A stretch of 64,000 nucleotides of DNA from Cellulomonas fimi ATCC 484 (GTDB taxonomy: Bacteria > Actinomycetota > Actinomycetes > Actinomycetales > Cellulomonadaceae), in the NCBI RefSeq assembly GCF_000212695.1, contig NC_015514.1, positions 3,782,001 through 3,846,000 on the forward strand, in the 5' to 3' direction. A model generated the notes under the pieces. The model made no database searches and was not told the DNA's origin. It saw only the letters and a program-made list of their open reading frames with translations. The translations under genes and the position numbers were made by a program. Below, one piece after another: positions 1 through 8,234 of the stretch. How positions within the stretch are numbered: position 1 is the first letter of the stretch; the number at the start of each line of letters is the position of its first letter.

Positions 1-161
1 GCAGGTCCTCTCAGGACGGGCCTCGGTGCGGGGCCGCGATCCGGTGCACGGGGAGATCCGGACCGCCCACGGACGCACGGGCGACCCGGCGGAGCGGGCG
101 CGGGGCCGGGGTCGCAGGCGCGTCGGGCGGTCGGCCGGACGGGCCGCGCGCCGACGGGCCG

Positions 162-650
162 TCAGCGCGGGGCGACCCCGTCGCGACAGGAGTCGAGCGC
201 GGCCAGCGCCTGGCGGCGGTCCGTCGCACCGGACATCCGGCCGACGACCGCTCCGCTCGCGTCGAGGAGCAGGACGGTGGGCGTGCGCATCACGTGGAAG
301 CGTCGCACGAGGTCGAGGTGCTCGGCGACGTCGAGGTCGACGTGCGAGACGCCGTCGTGCTCGGCCGCGACCGCCGCGAGCACGGCACGGGTCCGCCGGC
401 AGGGGGTGCACACCTCGGAGGAGAGCTGCAGGAACGTGGCGCGCGCACCGAGCGGCCCACCGAGCTCGTGCGCGCCCACCCGGTCGTCCCGCGCGTCCGC
501 GTCGGAGGCGCCCCCCGGGCCGGTCGACGCCTCGGCCGCCGCCAGCACGGCGGGAGCGACGGCTGTGAACCGACCCTCGCGCGACCGCCACACCAGCCCT
601 ACGACGACGGCGACGGCGAGCACGCCGAGGACGAGCGCGACGCGGTCCAC
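162..650 (-). CDS. Membrane-anchored thioredoxin-like protein
   Basis: The 162-residue product has one N-terminal hydrophobic segment (about residues 4-20), then a linker and a thioredoxin fold with the redox motif Cys81-Thr-Pro-Cys84 and the cis-proline stretch MRTPTVLLLD. It probably works as a thiol-disulfide exchange protein on the outer face of the membrane. The GTG start at 650 is two bases past the stop of the upstream membrane-protein gene, so the two are almost certainly co-transcribed and coupled. CTPC is an unusual active-site dipeptide compared with the CGPC of thioredoxin A, and it occurs in membrane-tethered actinobacterial relatives. The redox partner is not identifiable from the window. 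The fold and motif are clear; the physiological role is inferred. Confidence 0.8.
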   Translation of the reverse strand: MDRVALVLGVLAVAVVVGLVWRSREGRFTAVAPAVLAAAEASTGPGGASDADARDDRVGAHELGGPLGARATFLQLSSEVCTPCRRTRAVLAAVAAEHDGVSHVDLDVAEHLDLVRRFHVMRTPTVLLLDASGAVVGRMSGATDRRQALAALDSCRDGVAPR

Positions 651-651
651 G

Positions 652-1386
652 TCAGCCGACCAGGACGCGGCCGACGACGTAGACGAGCAGGCCCGTGACG
701 GTGACCGGCAGGGCGGCGAGGGCGAGCGACGGGAGCCTGCGCTCGAGCGCGGCCATGCGGTCGAACAGCGCGTGCAGGGCCGAGACGAGCACGCCCACGG
801 CGACACCGAGGAGCCCGCCGGCGACGGGGTCGAGCGGGTCGAGCAGGAGCCCGACGAGCGCACCGGCGGCGGCGGACGACAGGGTCGTGACGACCACGCC
901 GAGCCACGCGGGCAGGTGCACGGCGACCACGACCGAGCCGACCGCGAGCGCGAGCGCGCCGGTGACCACGAGCGCCTCGCCGCCGGTGCCGCGCGAGGTG
1001 GCGACCCACCCGGTCGACGCGACCGCGACGAGCGTCCCGGCGACCGTGCCGGACACCGACTCGACGAGCCGCACCCGCCCGTCGCGGCGCAGCAGCTCGT
1101 TGACGAACGCGAGCACGACGGCGCCCGCGAACACGACCGGCAGGCCCTGCAGGTAGGGCTGCGTCTCGGCGAACGTGACGACCGCGACGGACCCGACGCC
1201 GCCGAGGGCGACGACGGCCGACGACCCCGGCCCGAACGGCAGCCCCGCGAGCGCGGGCCAGCCCGCGGCGAGGACCAGCACGAGCGCGGCGCACACCGCG
1301 GCGAGCGGGAGCGGGCCGAGGAACCCGGCGACCGCGACGACAGCGGCGAGGACGGCCGTGAGGACCGCGCGTGTGGCGAGCTGCAT
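652..1386 (-). CDS. Polytopic membrane protein, thioredoxin operon partner
   Basis: A 244-residue, strongly hydrophobic protein with about seven predicted membrane segments and few charged residues outside the loops. I recognise no catalytic motif. It is immediately upstream of the thioredoxin-like gene on the same strand (stop and next start separated by one base), so the pair form an operon. Thioredoxins of this type are often paired with integral membrane proteins of unknown role such as DUF4395 proteins, but I could not confirm membership of that family. The ATG at 1386 is the natural start. It is divergent from glnR, leaving a shared control region of about 225 bases. Function unknown. 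Confidence 0.65.
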   Translation of the reverse strand: MQLATRAVLTAVLAAVVAVAGFLGPLPLAAVCAALVLVLAAGWPALAGLPFGPGSSAVVALGGVGSVAVVTFAETQPYLQGLPVVFAGAVVLAFVNELLRRDGRVRLVESVSGTVAGTLVAVASTGWVATSRGTGGEALVVTGALALAVGSVVVAVHLPAWLGVVVTTLSSAAAGALVGLLLDPLDPVAGGLLGVAVGVLVSALHALFDRMAALERRLPSLALAALPVTVTGLLVYVVGRVLVG

Positions 1387-1571
1387 GCGGCCGCTACCGC
1401 CCCGTCGTCCGGGACGTCGCGACGCAGGCCGGCGACGCCGTCAGGGGCGTCGTGGGCAGCGTCGACGGGCACGTCGGCGAGGGCTCGGGGCGGATCGGCA
1501 CGGCATGGATTGTCGCAGACGACCGCCGTCCACCCGGTCGTCTCCGGGCACGGGCCGCCCGGCGGGCGCGG

Positions 1572-1577
1572 TACGGT
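1572..1577 (+). promoter_or_regulatory. Candidate -10 element of glnR
   Basis: TACGGT fits the TANNNT -10 pattern of actinobacterial housekeeping promoters. Transcription would start about seven bases later, giving a leader of roughly 25-30 bases with the purine-rich GGGGAGGAGG ribosome site just before the GTG at 1611. No convincing -35 was picked out. Confidence 0.4.
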
Positions 1578-1610
1578 GTGCAGCACTCGCACGCGGGGAG
1601 GAGGTTCCAC

Positions 1611-2339
1611 GTGGCAGATCTGCTGCTGCTCACTCCCGCGTCCGGGGGCTCCGCACAGGTGCTCCCGGCGCTCGGTCTGTTGTCGCACCGGGTCCGGGTG
1701 CTCCCCGTCGAACCGTCGGCCCTGGTGGACGCCCCGGACGCGGACATCGTCGTGCTCGACGCCCGCCGTGACCTGGTGACGGCTCGCACGACCTGCCGCC
1801 TGCTGCGCGCGACGGGCCTGACGGTGCCGCTCGTGCTCGTGCTGACCGAGGGCGGCCTGACGGTCGTCACGGCGGAGTGGGGCGCGGACGACATCATCCT
1901 GGAGTCCGCGAACCCGGCCGAGGTCGAGACGCGCTTCCGGCTCGTGATGGAGCGGGCCGCGACGGCCGGCTACGACGACGCCCCGCAGGAGATCTCGTCG
2001 GGTGAGCTGACGATCGACGCGGGCGGCTACACGGCCCGCCTGCGGGGTCGGCCGCTCGACCTCACGTACAAGGAGTTCGAGCTCCTCAAGTACCTCGTGC
2101 AGCACCCGGGCCGCGTGTTCACGCGCGCGCAGCTGCTGCAGGAGGTGTGGGGCTACGACTACTACGGGGGCACGCGCACGGTGGACGTCCACGTCCGGCG
2201 CCTGCGCGCGAAGCTGGGCCCGGAGCACGAGCAGCTCATCGGCACGGTGCGCAACGTCGGCTACCGCTTCGACCCGCCGAAGGACCGCCGCGCTGCGGCG
2301 GAGGACCGCTCGGACGTGACGACGGCCGCCGACGCCTGA
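1611..2339 (+). CDS. glnR: Nitrogen regulator GlnR, OmpR-type response regulator
   Basis: A 242-residue OmpR-family regulator that I recognise as GlnR, the global nitrogen regulator of actinobacteria. The start SLLLLT/ADLLLLT-type N-terminus, the [13 protein letters not shown] stretch and the C-terminal winged helix with [20 protein letters not shown] are nearly identical to what I recall of streptomycete GlnR. The receiver domain (about 1-115) is atypical: the usual receiver lysine is missing, in line with GlnR acting as a phosphorylation-independent dimer. The DNA-binding domain occupies about 130-225. The GTG at 1611 is chosen because GGGGAGGAGG lies just upstream and translation begins exactly at the conserved N-terminus. 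There is no cognate kinase gene beside it, as is normal for GlnR. Expected targets are glnA, amt and nitrogen assimilation genes elsewhere in the genome. Confidence 0.93.
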   Translation: MADLLLLTPASGGSAQVLPALGLLSHRVRVLPVEPSALVDAPDADIVVLDARRDLVTARTTCRLLRATGLTVPLVLVLTEGGLTVVTAEWGADDIILESANPAEVETRFRLVMERAATAGYDDAPQEISSGELTIDAGGYTARLRGRPLDLTYKEFELLKYLVQHPGRVFTRAQLLQEVWGYDYYGGTRTVDVHVRRLRAKLGPEHEQLIGTVRNVGYRFDPPKDRRAAAEDRSDVTTAADA

Positions 2340-2366
2340 CCGGCGCGCCGGCGAGCAGGTCGCCGG

Positions 2367-2372
2367 TACCCT
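2367..2372 (+). promoter_or_regulatory. Candidate -10 element of nhaA
   Basis: TACCCT in the glnR-nhaA gap fits the actinobacterial -10 pattern. The resulting leader would be about 50 bases and would include the GGAGG ribosome site at about 2421-2425 in front of the GTG at 2432. Confidence 0.4.
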
Positions 2373-2431
2373 GGGCCGCGGTGCGCCGGGAAGTCTGGTC
2401 GGCAGTCCCGTCGCCGACCCCGGAGGTCCCC

Positions 2432-3697
2432 GTGGCCCGCACCGCTCCCCGCCTCTTCGCCGCGCTCACGCCCGGCGGCGAGCGCAACCTGCTCGACACG
2501 CTCCGCGAGGAGCGCACCGGGGGGCTCCTGCTCCTGGCCGGCACGGCGGTGGCGCTCGTGTGGGCGAACCTCGCACCCGCGTCGTACACAGCGCTGTCGT
2601 CCACGGTCGTGGGTCCGGCGGCGCTGCACCTCGACCTGACCCTCGCGCAGTGGGCGACCGACGGGCTCCTGGCCGTGTTCTTCTTCGTCGTCGGTCTCGA
2701 GCTCAAGCGCGAGGTCGTCGCGGGCGAGCTGCGCGACCCCCGCACGGCGGTGGTGCCGATCGTCGCCGCGGTGGGCGGGATGCTCGTGCCGGCGGCGCTG
2801 TACCTCGCGGTGAACCTGTCGGCGCCGGACGGCGTGCCGAAGGGATGGGCGGTCCCCACGGCGACGGACATCGCGTTCGCGGTCGCGGTCCTCGCGGTCG
2901 TCGGACGCTCGCTGCCGAACGCGCTGCGGGCGTTCCTGCTGACGCTCGCGGTGGTCGACGACCTGCTGGCGATCGTCGTCATCGGGGTCGTCTACACCGA
3001 CCACGTGGCGCTCGTGTGGCTCGGCGCGGCGCTGCTCACGGTGGCCGTGTTCGCGGTGGCCGTGGCCCGCGGGGTGACGACGGGATGGGTGCTCGTGCCG
3101 TTGGCGGTCGTCGCGTGGGCGCTCATGCACGCGTCGGGCGTGCACGCGACGATCGCGGGCGTGCTGCTCGGGGTGGTCGTGCCCGCGACGCCGCGGGCCA
3201 CGCAGCGCGCCCTGCGGCTCCCGGCACCGCCCGAGGAGTCGCTCGCCGAGCGGTGGGAGCACCGGTGGCGCCCTGTGTCGGCCGGTTTCGCGGTCCCGGT
3301 GTTCGCACTCTTCGCGGCGGGGGTCACGTTCAGCGCCGCGACGCTCACGGGAGCGGTCGGCGACCCGGTGGCGCAGGGGGTCGCGCTCGGGCTGGTCGTG
3401 GGCAAGCCGCTCGGCATCCTGGGGGCGACGTGGCTCGTGGCGCGGTTCACGCGCGCGGAGCTCGCCCCGGGGCTGGGCTGGGCCGACGTGCTGTCCGTGG
3501 GGCTCGTCGCCGGCATCGGCTTCACGGTGTCGCTCCTGGTCGGTGAGCTCGCGTTCGGTGCCGGGAGCGCGCACGACGAGCACGTCGTCGTCGCGGTGCT
3601 GGTCGCGTCCGTGACCGCCGCGCTGGCCGGCGGCGGGGCGCTGTGGCTGCGGGACCGGCACCACGCGACCACCTCGGAACCGCCGCGTACCCGGTAG
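2432..3697 (+). CDS. nhaA: Na+/H+ antiporter NhaA
   Basis: A 421-residue integral membrane protein with about 11-12 membrane segments. It matches the NhaA family: FFFVVGLELKREVV early in the chain, PTATDIAFAVAVL, and the paired aspartates in LAVVDDLLAIVVI that correspond to the ion-binding Asp163-Asp164 of E. coli NhaA. It exchanges cytoplasmic sodium for external protons and contributes to pH and salt homeostasis. The GTG at 2432 was chosen because GGAGG lies about six bases upstream and translation begins shortly before the first conserved block; an open frame continues further upstream but into glnR. Length is close to the family norm of 390-440. It is the second gene of the conserved glnR-nhaA-hydrolase-nth-crp stretch. 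Confidence 0.93.
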   Translation: MARTAPRLFAALTPGGERNLLDTLREERTGGLLLLAGTAVALVWANLAPASYTALSSTVVGPAALHLDLTLAQWATDGLLAVFFFVVGLELKREVVAGELRDPRTAVVPIVAAVGGMLVPAALYLAVNLSAPDGVPKGWAVPTATDIAFAVAVLAVVGRSLPNALRAFLLTLAVVDDLLAIVVIGVVYTDHVALVWLGAALLTVAVFAVAVARGVTTGWVLVPLAVVAWALMHASGVHATIAGVLLGVVVPATPRATQRALRLPAPPEESLAERWEHRWRPVSAGFAVPVFALFAAGVTFSAATLTGAVGDPVAQGVALGLVVGKPLGILGATWLVARFTRAELAPGLGWADVLSVGLVAGIGFTVSLLVGELAFGAGSAHDEHVVVAVLVASVTAALAGGGALWLRDRHHATTSEPPRTR

Positions 3698-3700
3698 GTT
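3695..3700 (+). promoter_or_regulatory. Candidate -10 of a leaderless hydrolase mRNA
   Basis: TAGGTT ends eight bases before the ATG at 3709 and overlaps the nhaA stop codon. There is no Shine-Dalgarno sequence in between, which fits a leaderless transcript beginning at the start codon. Confidence 0.4.
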
Positions 3701-3708
3701 CGGCTGCG

Positions 3709-4641
3709 ATGACCACCGTCGACTCCGCCACGCTCCTCGTCGAGGGCCCGTGGCGGCACCGGTTCGTCGCCGCGAACGGCGCCCGGTTCCACGTGACCGT
3801 GTCGGGTCCTGACGACCGCGACACGCCCCTCGTCGTGCTCCTGCACGGCGTGCCGCAGTTCTGGTGGGCGTGGCGGCACCAGATCCCGGTGCTGGCGGAC
3901 GCGGGGTACCAGGTCGCCGCGATGGACGTGCGCGGGACGGGGTCGTCGGACAAGCCGCCGCAGGGGTACGACGTGCCGACGCTCGCCGCGGACGTCGCGG
4001 GCGTGGTGCGCTCGCTCGGTGCGTCGCGCGCCGTCGTGATCGGCAACGGCACGGGTGGCGAGATCGCGTGGGCGATGGCCGCGCTGCAGCCCGACGTGAC
4101 GCGCGCGGTCGCCGTGCTCGCGGCCCCGCACCCGCTCGACCTGCACCGCCACCCCCGCACGTCGCTGCGGGCGAGGGCCGTCCGGCGCCTCGCGTTCGCG
4201 CAGCTGCCGTCGTTCCCGGAGCGCGCGCTCCAGCAGGGCGACCTCGTCCGGACGCTGCTGACCGAGTGGGGCGGCGCACCGGGCTGGCTCGACGCGCCGA
4301 CGGAGCACCGCTACCGCGAGGCGGCCCGCGTGCCGTTCGCCGCGCACAGCCAGATGGAGCAGCTGCGGTGGCTCGTGCGGTCGGTGCCGCGCACCGACGG
4401 CCGGCGGTACCTGGCCGCGCTGGGTCGTACCCGCCCTCTGCCCGTGCTCCAGGTCCACGGGGGCCGCGACGGCCTGCGCCCGTCCGCGCACGCCGCGCTG
4501 TCCCCCTCGACCGCCGCGCTCGTCGGCCGCGACTACCGGTACGAGCTGGTCCGCACCGCCGGGCACTGGCTGCCCGAGGAGGCGCCGGCCGTCGTCAACG
4601 ACCTGCTGCTCGACTGGCTGCGCGAGGTCGCGCCCGCCTGA
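3709..4641 (+). CDS. Alpha/beta-fold hydrolase with unusual nucleophile elbow
   Basis: A 310-residue protein with the alpha/beta-hydrolase layout of epoxide-hydrolase and haloalkane-dehalogenase relatives. The oxyanion block VVLLHGVPQFWWAW is at about residues 44-57, DVRGTGSSDKP follows, and a C-terminal AGHW places the catalytic histidine at about 286. The nucleophile elbow reads I-G-N-G-T-G-G, so the usual Ser or Asp of the G-x-Nuc-x-G motif (position 114) is glycine. As written it lacks a classical nucleophile and may be a non-hydrolytic or differently reacting member. I recall similar GHG-type elbows in actinobacterial homologues at this locus, so it may be a real family variant rather than an error. 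It lies between nhaA and nth, facing nth. Confidence 0.75.
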   Translation: MTTVDSATLLVEGPWRHRFVAANGARFHVTVSGPDDRDTPLVVLLHGVPQFWWAWRHQIPVLADAGYQVAAMDVRGTGSSDKPPQGYDVPTLAADVAGVVRSLGASRAVVIGNGTGGEIAWAMAALQPDVTRAVAVLAAPHPLDLHRHPRTSLRARAVRRLAFAQLPSFPERALQQGDLVRTLLTEWGGAPGWLDAPTEHRYREAARVPFAAHSQMEQLRWLVRSVPRTDGRRYLAALGRTRPLPVLQVHGGRDGLRPSAHAALSPSTAALVGRDYRYELVRTAGHWLPEEAPAVVNDLLLDWLREVAPA

Positions 4642-4693
4642 CGCGGCCCGCGCCGCGCCCGGACCCGGCCCGCCCCGCGAGCGGCCGCACGGC

Positions 4694-5389
4694 TCAGCCC
4701 TTGAGCGTCTCCGTCGCCCGCACCGGGTCGTTCTCGCCGATCCCCGCCGACGGGCACCACGCCGCGACGGGGCACGCGCCGCACGCCGGACGCCGGGCGA
4801 AGCACGTGCGCCGCCCGTGGAAGATCAGCCGGTGGCACGCCATGGTCCAGTCCTTGCGCGGCAGCAGCTCCCCGAGCTCGCGCTCGACGACCAGCGGGTC
4901 CTCGCTGGTCGTGTACCCGAGCCGCAGGGACAGGCGCAGCACGTGGGTGTCCGTCGTGATGCCGGGGATGCCGAACGCGTTGCCCAGCACGACGTTCGCG
5001 GTCTTGCGCCCCACGCCCGGCAGCCGGACCAGGTCGTCGAGCCGGTGCGGCACGACCCCGCCGAACTGCTCGACGAGCACCCGCGACAGCCCCGTGACCG
5101 ACTTCGCCTTCGCCCGGAAGAATCCCGTGGGACGCAGGATCTCCTCGAGCTCGTCCGGGTCGGCGGCGGCCAGCGCGGCCGGGTCGGGGTAGCGCGCGAA
5201 CAGCGTCGGCGTCGTGAGGTTGACCCGCACGTCGGTCGTCTGCGCGGACAGCACCGTCGCGACCAGCAGCTCGAACGGCGAGGTGAAGTCGAGCTCGCAC
5301 CGCGCGTCGGGGTACCGCACGGCGAGGGCCCGGTCGACGCGGCGCGCACGGCGGGTGCGCGCGAGCGGGGTCTCGGGGGCGACGCTCAC
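4694..5389 (-). CDS. nth: Endonuclease III, DNA glycosylase/AP lyase
   Basis: A 231-residue base-excision repair enzyme that removes oxidised pyrimidines and cleaves the abasic site. It shows the complete Nth signature: [10 protein letters not shown], the helix-hairpin-helix [12 protein letters not shown] with the catalytic lysine, the ITTDTHVLR stretch with the catalytic aspartate, and the C-terminal 4Fe-4S ligand pattern C-x6-C-x2-C-x5-C ([17 protein letters not shown]). The GTG at 5389 is preferred because the conserved domain begins shortly afterwards; upstream sequence in frame is low-complexity and lacks conservation. It is transcribed towards the hydrolase gene. nth next to crp is a long-standing actinobacterial arrangement, also seen in mycobacteria. 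Confidence 0.93.
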   Translation of the reverse strand: MSVAPETPLARTRRARRVDRALAVRYPDARCELDFTSPFELLVATVLSAQTTDVRVNLTTPTLFARYPDPAALAAADPDELEEILRPTGFFRAKAKSVTGLSRVLVEQFGGVVPHRLDDLVRLPGVGRKTANVVLGNAFGIPGITTDTHVLRLSLRLGYTTSEDPLVVERELGELLPRKDWTMACHRLIFHGRRTCFARRPACGACPVAAWCPSAGIGENDPVRATETLKG

Positions 5390-5595
5390 GCAGGCAGCGT
5401 AGGCCGCACGCCGTCGCACCGCCCTACCAGGCCGGCGGCGACGGGCGGCGCCCGGGCCCACCCGGGCGGCACGGCCCACGCGGCGACGGCAAGCCCCCGT
5501 CCGGGCGCCTGACCTGCCGCAACTCACACGTATGCCGACTCAAGTCCGCCACGCGGGACGCCGAACCATCCGTGAGACCTCAGGAGGCCCCGCGC

Positions 5596-6009
5596 ATGAC
5601 ACCCCCGACCGAGCAGCGAGTGCGCGACCTGCGACTCGACCGGCGTGCGCTGCGTGCCGAGCGGGCGCGGGTCGGGTGGTGGCGCCGCCTCGTGCGCGCG
5701 CGGCTGGACCTCGCGGTCGCCCAGGTCGCACGCCCGCAGACGCTCGGCGAGGACGTCGCGTTCCAGCTGCCCGTCGACGTGGGCGTGGACGTGCCGCGCC
5801 CGACGGAGCTCGCGGCCGTCCTGACGGGCACACCCTCCTCCGAGCTCGTCACGCTCGACGAGCTGCGGGCGCTCGACGCCCAGCTCGCCCGGTACGAGGA
5901 GGGCGTGACGACGGCGCTGTCGGACGCCACGGAGCAGCTCATCACCCGCCTCGCGGTGGACCCCGGCACGACCACCGCCTGCCTGCAGGAGCCCATCGGT
6001 CGGGTGTGA
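5596..6009 (+). CDS. RsiG-family-like coiled-coil protein with degenerate c-di-GMP motif
   Basis: A 137-residue, largely helical protein. The N-terminal helix (ARVGWWRRLVRARLDLAVAQ, about 24-43) and a second helix ending near LARYEEGV (about 97-104) resemble the two antiparallel helices of RsiG, the streptomycete anti-sigma factor that binds WhiG-type sigma factors with cyclic di-GMP. RsiG carries the motif E-x3-S-x2-R-x3-Q-x3-D on each helix, as I recall it. Here the first copy reads R23, G27, R30, R34, D38, and in the second only the glutamate (E101) is kept. The fold looks related but nucleotide binding is probably lost or altered. CAGGAGG at 5581-5587 sets the ATG at 5596 as start. It lies between nth and crp. 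Assignment rests on recalled similarity, so moderate confidence. Confidence 0.55.
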   Translation: MTPPTEQRVRDLRLDRRALRAERARVGWWRRLVRARLDLAVAQVARPQTLGEDVAFQLPVDVGVDVPRPTELAAVLTGTPSSELVTLDELRALDAQLARYEEGVTTALSDATEQLITRLAVDPGTTTACLQEPIGRV

Positions 6010-6146
6010 CGGCCCGGATGCGGCAAACTGTAGGTGCCGGCGCCGCTGACCTGCGACACCGGATCGGTACCGCCAGGACCCCCACGGGCGCGCGCGGACG
6101 GATGCCGGGTGACCCACGGGTCGGCACCGGGAAGGAAGGAGCCACG

Positions 6147-6824
6147 GTGGAGGACGACATCGTGCTGGCGGCCCCCCTGTTCGCAGGGCTGGACGTCGAG
6201 ACGTCCGGGACGCTCGTCTCAGCCATGAAGCAGCTCCACCTCGTGCGCGGCGACACGCTGTTCCACGAGGGCGAGCCCGGAGACCGCCTGTACGTGGTGC
6301 GCGAGGGCAAGATCAAGCTCGGCCGCCGCTCGAACGACGGCCGCGAGAACCTGCTCGCGGTGCTCGGCCCCGGGGAGATGTTCGGCGAGCTGTCCCTGTT
6401 CGACCCGGGCCCGCGCACGGCGACCGCGACGGTCGTCGCGGACGCGGAGGTCGTCGAGCTCGGCCACGCGGACCTGGTCCGCTGGCTCCAGGACAAGCCG
6501 TCGGTCGCGCAGCACCTGCTGCAGGCCCTGGCCCGCCGGCTGCGCCGCACCAACGAGGCGCTCGCCGACCTGGTGTTCTCCGACGTCCCCGGCCGGGTCG
6601 CGAAGGCGCTCCTCGACCTGTCGACGCGGTTCGGCGAGAAGGTCGACGAGGGCGTCCGCGTCGCGCACGACCTGACGCAGGAGGAGCTCGCCCAGCTCGT
6701 CGGCGCGTCGCGCGAGACGGTCAACAAGGCTCTGGCGGACTTCGCCGCGCGCGGCTGGGTGCGCCGTGAGGGCCGCGCGGTCGTGCTGCTCGACGTCGAC
6801 CGCCTGGAGCGCCGCGCCCGCTGA
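6147..6824 (+). CDS. crp: Crp/Fnr-family global regulator (Crp)
   Basis: A 225-residue transcription factor with an N-terminal cyclic-nucleotide-binding jelly roll and a C-terminal winged helix. The effector pocket is recognisable in EGEPGDRLYVVREGKIKL and FGELSLFDPGPRTATATV, where the Arg-Thr pair contacts the ligand phosphate in family members. The recognition helix is in LVGASRETVNKALADF. It is very close to actinobacterial Crp (streptomycete Crp, Rv3676), which controls respiration, cell wall, development and secondary metabolism genes. The GTG at 6147 is chosen because GAAGGAAGGA sits six bases upstream and MEDDIVLAAPLFAGL matches the known N-terminus. It is followed by a strong hairpin. 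The long inter-gene stretch upstream (6010-6146) presumably holds its promoter. Confidence 0.93.
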   Translation: MEDDIVLAAPLFAGLDVETSGTLVSAMKQLHLVRGDTLFHEGEPGDRLYVVREGKIKLGRRSNDGRENLLAVLGPGEMFGELSLFDPGPRTATATVVADAEVVELGHADLVRWLQDKPSVAQHLLQALARRLRRTNEALADLVFSDVPGRVAKALLDLSTRFGEKVDEGVRVAHDLTQEELAQLVGASRETVNKALADFAARGWVRREGRAVVLLDVDRLERRAR

Positions 6825-6847
6825 GCGACCGCCGCTCCCAAGCCAGT

Positions 6848-6891
6848 ACGACGAAGCCCGGCACCTCGCAGGAGGGGCCGGGCTTCGTCGT
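6848..6891. terminator. Strong hairpin between convergent crp and ridA
   Basis: Perfect 15-bp stem (arms 6848-6862 and 6877-6891, ACGACGAAGCCCGGC and its complement) with a 14-base loop, in the gap between convergent genes. There is no U-tract, as is usual in actinobacteria. It can serve both directions. Confidence 0.8.
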
Positions 6892-7013
6892 GCCGGCCGC
6901 GCGGCGGCCGGTCGGTGAGGCGTCGTGCGGGCGAGCTCGGAACGGTCCGGCGCGCGACGGGGCGGGCGTCGGACAGGTCAGGCGTGCCGGCGCGGGTCAG
7001 GGGTGCAGGCGGG

Positions 7014-7511
7014 TCAGGGGTGCAGGCGGACGACGAGCTCCACCTCGACGGGCGAGTCGAGCGGCAGCACGGCGACGCCCACCGCGGACCGGGCGTGCAC
7101 GCCCGCGTCGCCGAGGACCTCGTGCAGCAGGTGGCTCGCCCCGTTGACGACGGCGGGCTGCCCGGTGAACGCCGGGTCGCTCGCGACGAAGCCGACGACC
7201 TTGACGACGCGCGCGACGCGGTCCAGGGCGTCGGCACCCGCGGGCCCGCCGGCGGCCTCGACCGCAGCCGCGACCGCGGCGAGCGCGTTCAGCGCGGCCG
7301 TGCGGGCGAGGGCCGCGGCGTCCTGCGGGGCGACCAGACCGGCGCCCTCTCCGACCTTGCCCGTCGCGGGCAGCGTCCCGTCGACGAACGGCAGCTGGCC
7401 CGACGTGAAGACCGTGTCGCCGTCGACGACCGCGGGCACGTAGGCGGCGACCGGCGCAGCGACCGCGGGGAGCTCGAGGCCCAGCGCGGCAAGGCGCTCG
7501 GCGGCGCCCAT
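7014..7511 (-). CDS. RidA/YjgF-family imine deaminase-like protein
   Basis: A 165-residue member of the RidA/YjgF/YER057c family. Members hydrolyse reactive enamine/imine intermediates released by PLP enzymes such as threonine dehydratase. Family features include FTSGQLPFVDGTLP, the central ALNALAAV helix, and the C-terminal block HARSAVGVAVLPLDSPVEVELV with the arginine that binds the substrate carboxylate. The chain is longer than the 125-130-residue archetype, matching the actinobacterial subgroup found beside crp and whiB. Its ATG overlaps the stop codon of the small DUF4177 gene (TGATG), so the two are translationally coupled. Confidence 0.88.
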   Translation of the reverse strand: MGAAERLAALGLELPAVAAPVAAYVPAVVDGDTVFTSGQLPFVDGTLPATGKVGEGAGLVAPQDAAALARTAALNALAAVAAAVEAAGGPAGADALDRVARVVKVVGFVASDPAFTGQPAVVNGASHLLHEVLGDAGVHARSAVGVAVLPLDSPVEVELVVRLHP

Positions 7512-7672
7512 CAGGCCTGCTTCGGGCGCTTGAGGTAGGCGACGAGACCCGCGTCGGGCCCCTGGATCACCTGGACGAGCTCCCAGCCGTCGGCACCCCA
7601 CTGGTCGAGGATCGCCTTGGTGGCGTGGATGATGAGCGGAACGGTGGCGTACTCCCACTGCTGCGTGGCCAT
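7511..7672 (-). CDS. DUF4177 small protein
   Basis: A 53-residue protein beginning MATQQWEYATVPLII and ending in LVAYLKRPKQA, with the GADGWELVQVI core typical of DUF4177. Small size hides it from simple length cut-offs, but coding is supported by the family match and by the TGATG overlap with ridA downstream. Members are of unknown function. In actinobacteria this small gene is regularly sandwiched between ridA and the whiB4/wblA-type gene, so co-expression is likely. Confidence 0.8.
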   Translation of the reverse strand: MATQQWEYATVPLIIHATKAILDQWGADGWELVQVIQGPDAGLVAYLKRPKQA

Positions 7673-7715
7673 GCGGACACCCTAGCGGGGTCGTCCAGCG
7701 GCCGTAGAAGCGCTC

Positions 7716-8011
7716 TCACCGGACCGGCGTCGGGACCACCTCGGTGCCCACGAGCTCTGCCCGCCACGACCGGACCTCGGGCCGTCGACGCAGCAGGGCG
7801 CGCCGCTCGCGCTCCGTCATCCCGCCCCAGACGCCGAAGTCCATACGGTTGTCGAGCGCGTCGGCGAGGCACTCCAGCCGCACGGGGCAGCCGGTGCAGA
7901 CGGACCGGGCCTCGCGCTGGGCGGCGCCCTCCACAGCGCGTCGGGCGCCAGCTTGCCGGTGCCGCACGCGGCGACGGCGGTCCAGTGCGCGTCCTGCATG
8001 ACAGTCGCCAC
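7716..8011 (-). pseudogene. WhiB-family regulator (WblA/WhiB4 type), frameshifted
   Basis: WhiB proteins bind a 4Fe-4S cluster through four cysteines and regulate transcription with sigma factors. The first part (GTG at 8011, preceded by GAGGGAGGG) reads VATVMQDAHWTAVAACGTG...PDALW. The rest, in another frame, continues VEGAAQREARSVCTGCPVRLEC and then FGVWGGMTERERRALLRRRP, a perfect WhiB core. The two frames join near 7934. Comparison with the usual ALFVEG wording shows four bases (TTCG or TCGT) missing. All four cysteines survive across the two frames. Position beside the ponA2-type gene identifies it as the WblA/WhiB4 orthologue. Either the gene is inactivated or the assembly has a local error; everything else is intact, so error is a real possibility. 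Confidence 0.8.
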
Positions 8012-8222
8012 GCACCCTCCCTCGTTCGCCGGACGGGTGCCGCGGGCACCCGTGTCCTGCCGGGAAACTAGTGGGTCCGGCGCCCGTATGGCGAGACTCC
8101 GAACGGGTCGTTTCGCCTGATGGACGTTTGACCATGTCGTCGCGAGACGCCGGCCTGTGCAGGTCCCGTGCAGGTCGAGGTCCTCGGCGGCCCGCCGCGG
8201 GGGTCCGCACAGGTGCCCCGAC

Positions 8223-8228
8223 TACCCT
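8223..8228 (+). promoter_or_regulatory. Candidate -10 of a leaderless ponA mRNA
   Basis: TACCCT ends six bases before the ATG at 8235 with no ribosome site in between, consistent with a leaderless transcript. It lies in the divergent 223-base control region shared with the whiB gene. Confidence 0.45.
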
Positions 8229-8234
8229 GTCGGC

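Noticed and set aside
11..161. Short open frame and GC-rich sequence at the left edge
   Set aside because: No start signal, family or conserved motif; I see nothing supportable before position 162.
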